Assembly (NCBI GenBank): GCA_963930775.1
Contig: OZ005689.1
Location: 21,447,443-21,511,442 of the forward strand
Source: Cliona cf. orientalis
Lineage: Eukaryota > Porifera > Demospongiae > Clionaida > Clionaidae
Direction: 5' to 3'
Length of the DNA: 64,000 bases
Shown in pieces: positions 47,534 through 58,464 of the stretch. Each line of letters opens with the position of its first letter. Within the stretch, counting starts at the first letter, position 1. The position numbers and the translations under genes were made by a program. The notes under the pieces were generated by a model. That model was not told the origin of the DNA. It saw nothing but the letters and a program-made list of their open reading frames with translations, and searched no databases.

Positions 47534-47844
47534 TTATTGTCCATGCATAAGGCAATGGATTTGGAACAGAACCACTTGAAGTCAGGGGAGTCACTAAAGA
47601 GCGGTAGAGTGGCACAGCACCGTTCTTAAAAGCCGTTTTGCAATTGATGTGGTATTTTATAACCACAAACACCCTTTGATATTTAACCACGGCACCACTC
47701 TTTGATTTTGCTCTAGTGAGTTGCCTGCTCAATGTGGTTCGAAAAACGAGCCTTCAAAACAAGAAAATCTCGTTCCTGCTGAACATAGGATAGATACGCA
47801 GACCTACTAGTATAGTATTATGACATTTACGTTGTACAAGGGAT

Positions 47845-48049
47845 TACCGTAGGTTGGGTTTTAATCGCGAGTATCTATTAATTATTGCGAATTGCGAATT
47901 TTCTACATTAATAGATTCGCAAGCATAAACTCGCACGTATACTACAGTACTGTACGGGGTTGTCCATCGCAATTATTGGATTCGCAGTTTTGCCTGACTT
48001 AAACAGAACGCAATCATTAAACTACGCAATTAAAACCCACCCTAGGGTA
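47845..48049. mobile_element. MITE, TACCGTAGGTTGGG ends
   Basis: TACCGTAGGTTGGGTTTTAA at the left and AAAACCCACCCTAGGGTA at the right. Repeated ATTGCGAATTGCGAA-type motifs inside. Confidence 0.75.
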
Positions 48050-48475
48050 ATGCAAGAGAGACTAAGTGTTCATTTAGTGTGGCATTGATCCATTAATGTT
48101 CTCTCGATGAAGGCATTAATGATTGTGACGCTTGCAGAAGTGTCTGTAGATCCAGGAGAAGCTCACAGAAGACTAGCCCGGCTAGCTAGGTTTCAACAGA
48201 GTCTGCAACTTCAATTACTATCATGACTAATGTATAGTCATGTAGAATAATTGGTACTATAGCGCAGCAATCACAATTTTCCTCATGACAATAAATAATT
48301 GTATTTGTTACATTAATTAGCTCATTAATTTTTATGGTACTTATTTCAAAATCCTTTGCTTAAATTCAACATTAAATTTTGTACTGTTTATCTTTCCCTA
48401 TGGATATTGTGGCTATAATGTAGATTCGTATTCAAAATTTATTTGCCACTGCTTGTATAATTATTATTCCATTAC

Positions 48476-48576
48476 ATATGTGGCATTGCAAGGAAATGAT
48501 GCAAATTCATGCATTACAGATTGCATAACATTGCGCAATATTAGCTCCTGCATGATATTAGTTTGTTTTGGACCTT

Positions 48577-48607
<31 letters not shown>

Positions 48608-48780
48608 ATTGTGTTGTGTTCTCTGGGGCATTGCAAGGAAGTGATGCATATAGTATTCATGTGTTACAGATTGCATGACATTGTGCAATATTGGCTACTG
48701 CATGATAGTATTTTGTGTTGGACCTTTGCCCCCCCCCCCCCCCCCCATTGACTAAAGGTGTTGTGTTTTCTGGACCATTA
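48476..48780 (+). repeat. ~155-bp tandem duplication with long C-runs
   Basis: Two units share GGCATTGCAAGGAA, ACAGATTGCAT and ACTGCATGATA, each followed by TTGGACCTT and a poly-C run (about 28 and 19), then GTGTTGTGTT. Divergence between units is about 15 percent by eye. Confidence 0.75.
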
Positions 48781-49083
48781 CTAGCTACTGCCTGCTTGCT
48801 GATCTTGTGTTCTTAATATCTTTGTGCCTCTCTGTGATGAAATTACGTTCTCAGGTTGAAGTGAGTGCCAGCTGTGTTTTAGCATGCAAATTAATTTCTT
48901 CAAGTCCTATGACGCTCATACTAGAGCTCTCTGGAACTTATATAACAATAATAATGTATGCATAATAATATAATATACTACCGGTATATACATCTAGAGA
49001 TGATATAATATTATAGTTTCAGCAGCAAGCGTGCACCTGTTTGATGTTTACCTATGACATTAGAATGCTATAGGTTTGTGCAA

Positions 49084-49220
49084 AGGAGGTTGGTCATATC
49101 CAGATTCTAATAATTAGAGTGTATATACACCCATGCCAGGTCAACCTACTGTGTTGGCAAAAGCAATTATTAATAAGATAAGTGATATTGTGAAAATTGT
49201 GACCAACCTCCTCTGGATTG
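49084..49220. mobile_element. Small MITE, AGGAGGTTGGTC ends
   Basis: CAAAGGAGGTTGGTCATA at the left, TGACCAACCTCCTCTGG at the right. A related right half occurs at about 35820-35850. Confidence 0.6.
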
Positions 49221-49739
49221 TGTGCATGAGCCGACAGCACAAGGACTGATCAATAAGAGGCAGTGTTTTGCGTGACGCTTGTGGGCCTTGCCAATAATTT
49301 TATGAAGCCAATTTGCAACGATCTTGTTGTGCTTAGGAGTCAGTTATATTATATTATATCTGGCTAGATCTCCTGATCTGGCAATTTTGTGCTGATGACA
49401 GACACACAAAACCAATATCTTTACTCCTTGCACATGACATTGTGCTAATAACTAATATACTATAGTGTAATTTGCTTTATGACACAGTCTGATCGGTGTT
49501 TGGGAGTGCACATTGGTGACTTTAGTTCAGTTGTCTAGAGGAAATAAGACTTAGTGAAAGGCCAAATCAGGAACTTCTTCAAGTTGCTGGGGTACATGCA
49601 TGCATGCTTACCATAATAATCATAGTCGGTAGACTATAAGTAGGGATGACCCGGATATGCCATATATGTAATACATTACAAATTCCAAAATATCTCAAAA
49701 CAGGTAACTTTGAAAAATTTGTAAGTGTGAAAAGTGGAA

Positions 49740-49960
49740 TCTCCAGCAAATTGTCTAACAAGATCAAGATCATTCATCAAATCAATTGTACACGCCAGAA
49801 CCAGGTGTTAAAAAAATGGCGATTTCTCAATCTTTCTTTCTTTCTTTCTTTCAAGGAGACCAGAACACTAAGCAGAAAAAAAAATTGTCCAAAACCACCA
49901 CATAGTTGAGCTGGATGCTTAGTAGAGCCATACAATGCAGTTGGCAGCCTCCTGCTAACT
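49740..49960 (-). repeat. Dispersed-repeat fragment with (TTTC)n
   Basis: Inverted copy of the family at 50165-50520 (TTCTGCTTAGTG and GTATGGCTCTAC blocks), next to a fragment also seen inverted at 52536-52680. Confidence 0.55.
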
Positions 49961-50164
49961 TTTTACATTGTCTGTTTACTTGTTTAACTCTTGACCTTCT
50001 GGTCCTATGTACACATTGTGCTGTATGCTCGGCTTCGTACTTGTAAAGTATTATTTTTGTGCTTGACTGCGACTACATTGTATTCACTATTATTGTTAAT
50101 TAAACATTAATTACACACAAAATTACACACTAAGTAGAAAAAAAAGCAAATTTAAATAATTAAA

Positions 50165-50520
50165 TAATCTAATTCATGGGGGGTTTGGGAGCACTTGGGG
50201 ACATAATCAGTTTTGCACCGGCACGCAGAATGGGTCGAAACTAGAGATTTGACCTGAAAGAATTTTGATTCACGCCTTAGAATTAGTTACGGTCCTTGAA
50301 AGTTTTCCCATATGTTTGTATAGGAAGCAATGTTTGCCCATAAAAAAAATTACGGGCACGCGGGGTACGTTGACGACCCTTTACCGAATATTGTGTATAT
50401 GGCTATTAGGATGCCTGCTTGCATTGTATGGCTCTACTATGCATCCAGCTCGACTGTGTGGTGGTTTTCGGACCATTTTTTTTTCTGCTTAGTGTGTGGT
50501 CCCCTTGAAAAAAAAAAAAA
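50165..50520 (+). repeat. Dispersed repeat 'R360', copy 1
   Basis: Runs from GGGGGGTTTGGGAGCACTTG to TTTTTTTCTGCTTAGTGTG. It includes TTTTGATTCACGCCTTAGAA and CCATATGTTTGTATAGGAAG. A second copy is at 50946-51335 and a partial one at about 44165-44400. No open frame is conserved. Confidence 0.65.
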
Positions 50521-50532
50521 AAAAATTAAATA

Positions 50533-50945
50533 GACCTGGGCGGAGCCGTTCGAAATGAACGTAAAGATCGAGCAAGAATTGAATTTCGTTGTTGACAACG
50601 ACCGCCGATTGTTCTTAGATGCCCAAGAAGCTAAAAAGGTGAGCGAACGTACAGTAGATCGATGAATCTAGCTGTATCTAGGTAGAGAATTCTAATTACT
50701 GCCCATAGCAACGGTCTCCGTGTACGGTGGCTGTGCCGACTAGGTGGGTCAAAATGACGGCTTATTTCGCCTTCGTATAGCACGACTAACCTCCGTAGAA
50801 GACGGCAACGGTTAGAAGAAGGGTTGTTCGATATGTATATGACAAAATCTGGACTTTGACAAATTTGGACCTGAGCTACTAAAAACGCGCATTGCGCGAA
50901 TCGCGCACGGATCCCATACAGAGGGTTTTCCCAAATCCGGTCACA
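50533..50945 (-). mobile_element. MITE-1, left-end half in reverse orientation
   Basis: Ends CCCAAATCCGGTCACA at 50945, complement of the family's left end; the right half is absent. It carries the 28-codon exon at 50555-50638 in plus orientation with GTGAGC donor and the usual CTCCGTGTACGG and CCATACAGAGGG blocks. It sits exactly between two R360 copies. Confidence 0.8.
50555..50638 (+). other. MITE-1 28-codon exon, copy 5
   Basis: ATG at 50555, 28 codons ending LFLDAQEAKK, GTGAGC donor. Upstream GGAGCCGTTCGAA is shared by all copies and could include the promoter or leader. Confidence 0.5.
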
Positions 50946-51335
50946 ATTAATGTTTGGGGGGTTTGGGAGCACTTGGGGAGATAGTTTTTACATGGGCACG
51001 CAGAATGGGTCAAAACTGGAGATTTGAAGGCGGGAAATTTTGATTCACACCTTAGAATTAAGGTTATGGTTATGGCCCTTTGAAGTTTCCCCATATGTTT
51101 GTATAGGAAGCCATGCATTTGCAATGTTTCCGCCCACGCGCTACGTGAGGGGCGGGGTCACGCGCACACATCAAAGTGACGACCATTACCATTACCAACT
51201 TTGGTCAAAAATCATGTGTAGGCTTGCCTGCTTACATTATATGGCTCCACTATGCATCCAGCTCGATTATATGGTAGTTTTTGGACATTTTTTTTCTGCT
51301 TAGTGTTCTGGTCGCCTTGAAAAAAGAAAATGAAA
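50946..51335 (+). repeat. Dispersed repeat 'R360', copy 2
   Basis: Same start and end motifs as copy 1, ~80 percent similar by eye, with an added CCGCCCACGCGCTACG stretch that is also in the 44165 fragment. Confidence 0.65.
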
Positions 51336-52440
51336 GAAAAAAGTTTCGGCGACTTCTGAAACCCGTTGTCCAAAATTTACAAATGGTCGATTTTATCATA
51401 GCGGGTCACATATTATAGGCCATAGAACAATTTCCATAATGCATAAGCGATGAAGTACATGTAATCAGTCTGACTATGTACCTCTTCTTAATCATAGACT
51501 AGTGTGCATGATCATCTATTAACTCACAAACAGTATCCTGCCTGTGCAAGATTGCCCATTTGTAGCTAACTACAGTGCACACCATGCACATGCACAGATG
51601 GAAGGGGAACAAAGTTTAAAAAATATTGCCCAGGCTGGCCACACCTCACACTGCCTGTCAATAGCAGCTGCAATGGCAACGTTCTCACTCTGTTCGAATG
51701 TCGAATGTAACGGACTATTGACAGGTATTACAAAAAACGCAAACCTCAATGGCTTGCTCAGTAGGCACATGGCCAGCACTTTGCACTGCTCATTCAAAAA
51801 TGTCTTTCTTCTTTGTGCACATGGCCCACCCACATGGCTGAAAGCTGCTACGTATATAGCTGGCTGTTCAACTAAGTATCTATTGAAATTTCTTTGGCTG
51901 CTGGAGTGCTTGAGCATACCAATAATTCTCCCTGTACCTGCTCACATCATTCCTTCATTAGGGATCTGTCAAGATTACTAGTAATCCCTTTTAATCTGCC
52001 AAAAATTAGGCTATAAGAGATTTTAGTATCTAGTACCCAGGAGGGTTTATTCACCATCAAAACGCTTAAACATAGGTACCATAGACTAACAAACTCTTAA
52101 TGGAGCCCTATGTTTGTAAATACCATTACATTTTACCATTCAGCTGATCTCTGAGGCCGAGTTGACTCTGTGATATTGCTGATTATATTGGTCATTATGT
52201 TCCTGCAATACTCCAAAAGAAAAGTGTATCGGCTGGTGGTCAGTTTATCAGCCGTTGGTGGCGGTTTGCCACTTATCATCCAACAGGTACTTGAAAATGT
52301 GGTGGAATGGGCCAATCCAGATGAGAGACCTAAGCATGCGGTATGTCACCAAGTTTCTTCCTATACCGTAGTTTTCCGGGCAAGCGCCGATGCTTGCTTT
52401 GGCTCATGAATGGAGAATGTCATTCATGTCCATTCTGGAG
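51336..52440. other. No confident gene
   Basis: Two overlapping frames on opposite strands (51544-51981 plus; 51917-51570 minus) have no recognisable domain. 52170-52409 has an open frame with a hydrophobic ILLIILVIMFL helix after an acceptor-like TTCAG; it might be a host exon but lacks support. Confidence 0.3.
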
Positions 52441-52447
52441 CCTTATA

Positions 52448-52523
52448 TGTAACCGGTTTTGGGAAAACCCTCCGTAAGGGATCCGCGCGCTATTCGCGCA
52501 ATGCGTGTTTTTAGTAGCTCAGA
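52448..52523 (+). repeat. MITE-1 left-end fragment
   Basis: TATGTAACCGGTTTTGGG through TTTTTAGTAGCTCAG, the outermost ~76 bases of the family. Confidence 0.75.
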
Positions 52524-52880
52524 GTTAGCCCAGGAAAACAGAAAGAAAGAAAGAATGAGAAATGGCTGTTTTTTAAACATCTGGTTTTGATGTATACAAT
52601 TGTTTTGATGAATGATCTTGGTCTTATTAGCAGCCGTTAAGCAAGCGGTCCAAAACATATACAACCGTTGCAGATCCAGGAAGTACATCCGGTGGCACAT
52701 TCCAGAGCTTGCAAATTTTTGCCGTTTTTATCTATTTTTTTATACCTGTCTTATCTAGGTCATCTTTCACTTCTAGGACTCCAAACAAAGACCAGAAGAT
52801 AGAGAAACTCTTCTACTTTCTGCTCGTTCAAGTCCTATAACCCGGAGACATTCATGAGCTCCGCGACGACCGCTTTTGTG

Positions 52881-54172
52881 CATGCTACTCTCAAGCACTC
52901 ACAAAAAGTGCCTCGTGCAAAAAGTGGCACGTTTTGGTTCCCTAGGATAGATTCCCATGATGCAAGTACCATTCCATAGCTCTTGTGTTGCTCTACAATA
53001 TAAGACTAAAATAAAGTTTTTCCATCGAGCGGTTCCAGAGTTACACGGCATCAAAATTCGGAAAATTTCAGTACAACCGTGTGGTATTCTCCACGTCTTC
53101 TCGAAGTTTTGTCGAGTATCTGATGATTTATCCAGAAAATGCCAAGGAGGGGAGTGCTCTCCAAGTTTCTAGGGACCAGACATCATCATTCAAATGGTTA
53201 GGGTTAGTTTCTATCTATATTCAAACTTTCAAGAACGAATCTGGATGGAATTGTTTGGTATAGTCTAGCTAGCGTGTGTGAGGCTAATCTCGAACCCAGG
53301 CTCAATTGGGATTCAAGGCTAGTGTGTGAGGCAAGTACCTAGCTTCTGTATCAGGTAGATAATGAAGTCCAGGGATGAACCTTACGAGCTGAAATGGCAA
53401 AAGAATAGATAGTTTTAATGTACCTGCGCCATAATTTGTGTAAATCAGCCGACATTGAAGCTGAAAAGCACAAGTTCACAACCATGGCAGGTTAAAATAT
53501 GCTAGCACTTGTCCCACCTGTCTCACTCTCTCTCCCTCTTTTCTTTCACTCTCTCACACACACACCCCTACCCCATGTATGTGCATGTACACAATCTCTT
53601 AGGTGATGATCAGCTATTGATGAGCACGAGATGGTTGAGGGGGGAGCACTGGAGTTCCACTGCCGACTTGAAGAGAAGGTGCTGCCTAGGCCTCCTCAGA
53701 CTTAACTTTTGTTTTGAAGCTATCTTCTGAGGTGCTGAGAGAACTAGCTACTCGATCTAGGTCCTTGCACCATCACTGTGGCTGCTTGAGCACTTCTCTA
53801 TCAACTGTAGTTGTCAATGTGTGATGATGGCATAGGAGACTGATTGTGAAAGCTTTAACAACCTTCTGCAAACCTTCAAGAAGGCCTTTGATGGCTGTAC
53901 AATATCTTTGTACCACCTAGAAAGCTTTGTCATTGATTTATACGTATTTTATTCAATGTTTCTATGGTGAATTAACAAAAATTTATACTATTTTCAACAG
54001 CATGTAACTTTGGAACCGCTCGATGGAAAACTTTGTTCCAGTCTTATATTGTAGAGCAATACAAGAGCTATAGAATGGTACTTGAATCATGGGAATCCAT
54101 CCTAGGGAACCAAAACGTGCCACTTTTTGCGCGAGGTACTTTTTGTGAGTGCTTGAGAGTAGCATGCACAAA
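52881..54172. mobile_element. 1.3 kb foldback element with ~185-bp arms
   Basis: 52881-53070 and 53995-54172 are inverted copies (CATGCTACTCTCAAGCACTC at the outer edge; TGGAACCGCTCGATGGAAAA inside). The interior has an exon-like stretch at 53071-53204: TTTCAG acceptor, 44 open codons (YNRVVFSTSSRSFVEYLM...), then a GTTAGG donor. Function unknown. Confidence 0.65.
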
Positions 54173-54239
54173 ATAACAATTACAACGATGCGCATGCGCG
54201 TTCCAGGTCGTTCGCGGGTGATTTGGCGGGCTATTCAAC

Positions 54240-55237
54240 ATGGCGCTCAGATTCCTGAAGATGGGACCTGTCCTCTTTGGCAGTATAGAGAACTTAATAG
54301 CCTGTCTGCAAGGCAAGGGTCTGCTTGCAACCAACAAGCAGTGCCCGAACTGTGCGTCCACCATGGTGCTGCAACGTCATAGTGACATAGAGGATAAGTA
54401 CAGGTACATGTATATAACATAGCATCACATTATAGCTAGCTAGTAGCAATGTAAGAAATAGCATAATCAAATCCACTATGACAATTATTCGTTATGATGG
54501 AGCTGTCCTGTTGGCCGGTGCAAAAAACGGTCGGTTTCACTACGAGATGGCACCTTCTTTGAGAAGACACGTACCTCCCTAAGGCAGCACTTGCTGCTAA
54601 TTTACTGGTGGTCATGACAGTACCCAGTAACAGATGCAGCACAGGAGAGTGAGGTGTCTAGGAGCGTGGCCATTGATGTGTACCAGTGGTTGAGGGAGAT
54701 ATGTGGGTGGAGATTCATAAACCACGATGACTTGCGTTTGGGTGGGGCTGGCCCAATTCATCCTAGAGTAGTGGAGATAGATGAGTCCTGCTTTAGCCAC
54801 AAACCAAAGGTAATGTAACTAGAAACTTCAAATGACACAGTACAATTATTACTACTTCTTTCAATCAGCATCATCGTGGGCATCCACCGACATCTCCTGT
54901 GTGGGTGTTTGGTCTTGTTGACACCTCTCACAAGCCAGCTTTGGGAGTAATGCAGGTTGTGGCACAGAGGGATGCCGCCACACTCTTACCACTTGTGCAG
55001 CAACATACAAAACCCAACACTGAGGTCTGGAGTGATGAGTGGAGGGCATACAACAATGTTGGGTCGCTGGCCAATGTGTGCAGACACCAAATGGTGAATC
55101 ACTCCCTTCACTTCAAGGATCCAGTGATAGGTGTTCACACTGAGCACATTGAAAGTTACTGGAACCGGGTGAAGACCAAACTGAAAAGGATGAAGGGGTG
55201 TCACCGCAGTCAGCATCCTAGATATGGCACAGTATAG
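54240..55237 (+). pseudogene. Merlin (IS1595/ISXO2-like) transposase, broken
   Basis: Exon 1 is 54240-54403 (MALRFLKMGP...; CPNC zinc pair), exon 2 about 54517-54809 and exon 3 from 54869. The triad is VEIDESCFSHK, VWSDEWRAY and HTEHIESYW, the D-D-E order of DDE_Tnp_IS1595. A TGA at about 54615 interrupts IYWWS-QYPVTDAAQ where CGA would read Arg. The exon-2 acceptor looks lost: TATG precedes the expected Trp codon. The C-terminus stops early after GCHRSQ. Merlin enzymes cut and paste DNA with 8-9 bp duplications; I could not find TIRs. Confidence 0.7.
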
Positions 55238-55814
55238 TATCAGGAAGTTGCTAACCACAAAATACAAATTTAAATTGTTTGAAGCTATACATACATACAT
55301 ACATACAACATACAACAATAGTTGAAGTTTCTCTAGCATACACAGAAGCCAGTTCAAGTCAATTGGTGCTTTGGCCAGCATACTAAATGTTCACATTGAC
55401 TACAATCTCAACAGTCAAAAGTAACTTGAGATTCTTCACCCCTAGCACACTTTGAAGACGTCTGCTCTGGACCAGTACGAGGCACAAACAAACTTTTTCT
55501 AAGCTGCAGATGCTATTATAGATGAAACACTCATCTGCTGCTGGCTAGATGTGTGCTCATACATTGGCTTCTCCGGTACGTTTGCTGCAAACAGCCAAGT
55601 AGCTCCTGTAGCATGATGGCTGTGGTTGCTCTTGCCCTGGATTACAGTTTTCACCACAGTAGCAAGATAGTTTCATCCAGTGTTGCATGGTCAACCAGAA
55701 AGCAGATTCATCAGTAGGCATTAGATCCTTCGGTTTCCAGTAGAGTAGAGAAATCAGCATATAATTTCTTTGTTTTGTTTTGTCCCACAGTCGTATGGTT
55801 CTCCCGTAAGTATA

Positions 55815-56203
55815 TACCGTATTTCCTCGATGAGCTGCTGTGGCGACTAATTTTTCCCTCTGCTGAAACTAGTGGCAGTTATTCGAGGGCGGTGACAAAA
55901 ACTTTCATAGTAGAACTGCATACAAGAATAATGAAAAGGTTTATTCTAAGTTCGACACCTAGCTGCTTATCACGGTCTGCCTTCGTCAGAAGCTTTACTA
56001 GTCTCTTGATGGCTTTCTTGCGTACAGTAGCACCGCTCGCAAGCACGTGGACACGGTTTATGGGCGTGGCAAGTGGGCTCTAATTAGAGAATGCGGTGAT
56101 AATTCGAGGGTGGCGATAGTAAAACTTGGGTATGTGTAACTAGCGGCGACTATTCGAATGTGGCGTCAATTCGAGGGCAGCATTTGATGGAGGAAATACA
56201 GTA
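55815..56203. mobile_element. MITE, TACCGTATTTCCTCG ends
   Basis: TACCGTATTTCCTCGATGAG at the left and GATGGAGGAAATACAGTA at the right. Interior has repeated TATTCGAGGG/GGCGAC motifs related to 31165-31570. Confidence 0.75.
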
Positions 56204-56214
56204 CACAATTTTTA

Positions 56215-56673
56215 TTTCGTCTCCTTCAATAGTATGAGCAAACCTATCAGAATGATTTATACTCTCAGAAAAATAGAGAGCAAACCCCCAACTTCCTTTG
56301 TCGCTCAACCGTAAATCTAATCCATCCTCGCCTTCGCATAATTATGTCCATTGGATCATTTTCTTTACTGCCATGATACAGCATCAGCTCATTGATAATC
56401 CCTTTATATTTATGTTGAATCCTAATCCTATATTTATTGAATTGGTATGCCTCCCACAACCACAGGTTCGTTATCTGTTTCACAGTGACTGGCATAGAGC
56501 TGGTAAATTTCTTCCATAAAATTTCCATTTGTTTTTATTAGGTTTTTATTAGGAGGTACTTCAAGCAGCTCCACAGAAGAGGCTTGATCATCCCAGTATT
56601 CTGGCACATTAGGACTGGGTAAAGATCTGTTTTGAACTTGAAGCACTAACTGATCTCTTAGAAAGCAAGCCAT
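56215..56673 (-). pseudogene. PARP catalytic-domain pseudogene
   Basis: From 56673: MACFLRDQLVLQ..., then VPEYWDDQ and VELLEVP as at the start of PARP catalytic domains. After a frame change near 56530 follow KQITNLWLWEAYQFNKYR (the 'IQN..LW..Y' region) and NELMLYHGSKENDP, the NAD-binding H-G-[ST] motif. A second frame change near 56285 leads into WGFALYFSESINHSDRFA, matching the 'lYFa...S..Y' motif. ADP-ribosyltransferases of this type (TIPARP/PARP14-like) are host proteins. The C-terminal third with the last catalytic position was not found. The two shifts argue for a dead copy, perhaps carried by a transposon. Confidence 0.65.
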
Positions 56674-56794
56674 TATTATTACTGCATGTACTTAGTCATG
56701 TGAGGTCACATGCAAAATTGATGGGTTTATTTCAAACCTTCCTCAAGGTAATAATAAACTCGGCTGATACACACACAATATTATTATGACTGTT

Positions 56795-56865
56795 GTACCG
56801 GATTTGGGAAACCCTCCGTATGGGATTTTTTCTGAAAATTGAATTTGATTGATAAGCTCTACCGG
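56795..56865 (-). repeat. MITE-1 right-end-type fragment
   Basis: GTACCGGATTTGGGAAACCC followed by CATACGG-type bases and TTTTCTGAAAATTGA, as at 6676-6720 in reverse. Confidence 0.65.
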
Positions 56866-56943
56866 GGTGGGGAGTAGAATTTTTACATGCATACAGTGAT
56901 CTTGGAGTGACAAAATAATTGAAAGAGTTCAAAATGTGTTTAA

Positions 56944-57935
56944 GGTACCATTAAATTGCGTGGGTGTAAGCGTGAGGATTGGCTAATTCAATTAGCAAAT
57001 CGTGAAGGGGCATGGCCGAAGAGGCCATATGAGTGCTTTTGGTCGAAGGTGGGCGTGTCCAGAATCGGCCAGGGATGATTATGCGCGTGTAATTAGCGAC
57101 CGGAAGTGGCCCCTGAAGAAAAGATCAGTAATTGCCCACATCAAAGCAAGATCAAAGCATTCTTTAACTATTAACCGCAACGACAAAAAAAAGCTAATTA
57201 GGCCTAATTAAGCATGTGGGCGTGTTCCTGGCACTGTGTGGAGTGTGTGCGTGTGCATTAATGCAGGTTTTATTGCTTCCGATTGGGCGTGGCTTCACGG
57301 GCCAGTGCTTGGACATCGGCGCCTGGGACTTGGCCGTGGCGATAGGTGGGCGTGTCCCAGAAGCGGTGGTGACCTTTGAACCCCTGAGGAGGCTTTTGGG
57401 GGCGTGGCAGGAGGTCAAAGGTGAGGCCATGTCAGTTAATGAGGCACTGCACGCCGGTGCGATCGAGGGGACCGTATGGCTGGACGGAAGCTGACGATGG
57501 TTTGAAGCGGATGTGGTTGCGATGACGTGTTGTTACCCCGCCCATACAGGAAATGAGGTGAGCTCTTGCGTGGGCGGTGTGGCAGAACGGCCTTGAAGTG
57601 TTTGTGTGTGTTTTGGCCTTGAGGAAGCTGTGTGTTTTAATTGGGATTGATTGTGGGCTTCCGGTGGACATCCGGTGGCCAGTCGGCACTTGATTGAGAA
57701 TGGTGGTCCTTGAGGCACAGGGTGGTGCCGTTTTGGGCGTGGCCTGGCCCCTCCCTTCCGGCTCGGCTTCCGGTCCATTGAGGATATTAAATCAACACTT
57801 CCGGCTCTAGCAGCCACACCCCTGAGACCTGGGCAATTAAAAGGGCGTGGTTACACAGCATGCACCTCACTTATGACTTTGATGTGGTTTAGGTGTCATA
57901 TTCCCCACCTCACGCCCATGCAATTTAATGGTACC
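56944..57935. mobile_element. GC-rich 1 kb MITE flanked by TTAA
   Basis: GGTACCATTAAATTGCGTGG at the left is inverted at the right (CATGCAATTTAATGGTACC). TTAA lies at both edges (56940-56943, 57936-57939). The interior is unusually GC-rich with many GGGCGTGG motifs and several open frames, none recognised. TTAA flanks point to piggyBac-type mobilisation. Confidence 0.7.
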
Positions 57936-58210
57936 TTAACCCTTTAGGGCCGACCCGCGCGTACTGGGCGGGGCCGGAATTAATTTATCAAAACGTGCCA
58001 GAACGTTGTGTAGATAGCTGGGAGTTAGTTTAGAGGCTACCGCTTGCAAGTGACGGGTACAAAGAAGACGCTGACGACGAGGAACGATCGCCTGATGTCA
58101 GGAGCGGCTCTTGGTCGCGTCTGGTCATGATAGTAGAACCAAAAAAACAGGTAAGTTTGTAGCTAATTTACGGGTAGGTTTTTAGTTTATAGTATAGCCA
58201 TTTCCATGAA

Positions 58211-58319
58211 CTTTGTAAGCTTCGCGCTTGAAGCTACTTGTTCTCTGATGCTTCTAGCGTATCTGCTAGTGGCGTTTGGCTTCAGAGAACAAGTAGCTTC
58301 AAGCGCGAAGCTTACAAAG
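58211..58319. repeat. 38-bp perfect hairpin inside the piggyBac left region
   Basis: Arms 58211-58248 and 58282-58319 are exact inverse copies (outer bases CTTTGTAAGCTTCGCGC). The 33-base loop contains CTTCTAGCG and GCTAGTGGCG. Confidence 0.85.
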
Positions 58320-58464
58320 ACTAGCTACGTGTAGGTCCATACATGCATGCATGTACATATAAATTCAAAGGCGTGGCACGCCATAATATTATTATATATC
58401 ATGAAGCCAGTCTCAGTGGCTGTGCATGAGGGAGCTAAACTAAGGTTGGGGTTGAGGTGATAGT

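Noticed and set aside
51544..51981. 145-residue plus-strand frame and opposing 115-residue minus-strand frame.
   Set aside because: No domain, no splice context, and overlap on opposite strands; one or both must be chance.
57194..57817. Overlapping open frames in the GC-rich MITE.
   Set aside because: High GC lowers stop frequency on both strands; none has recognisable motifs.
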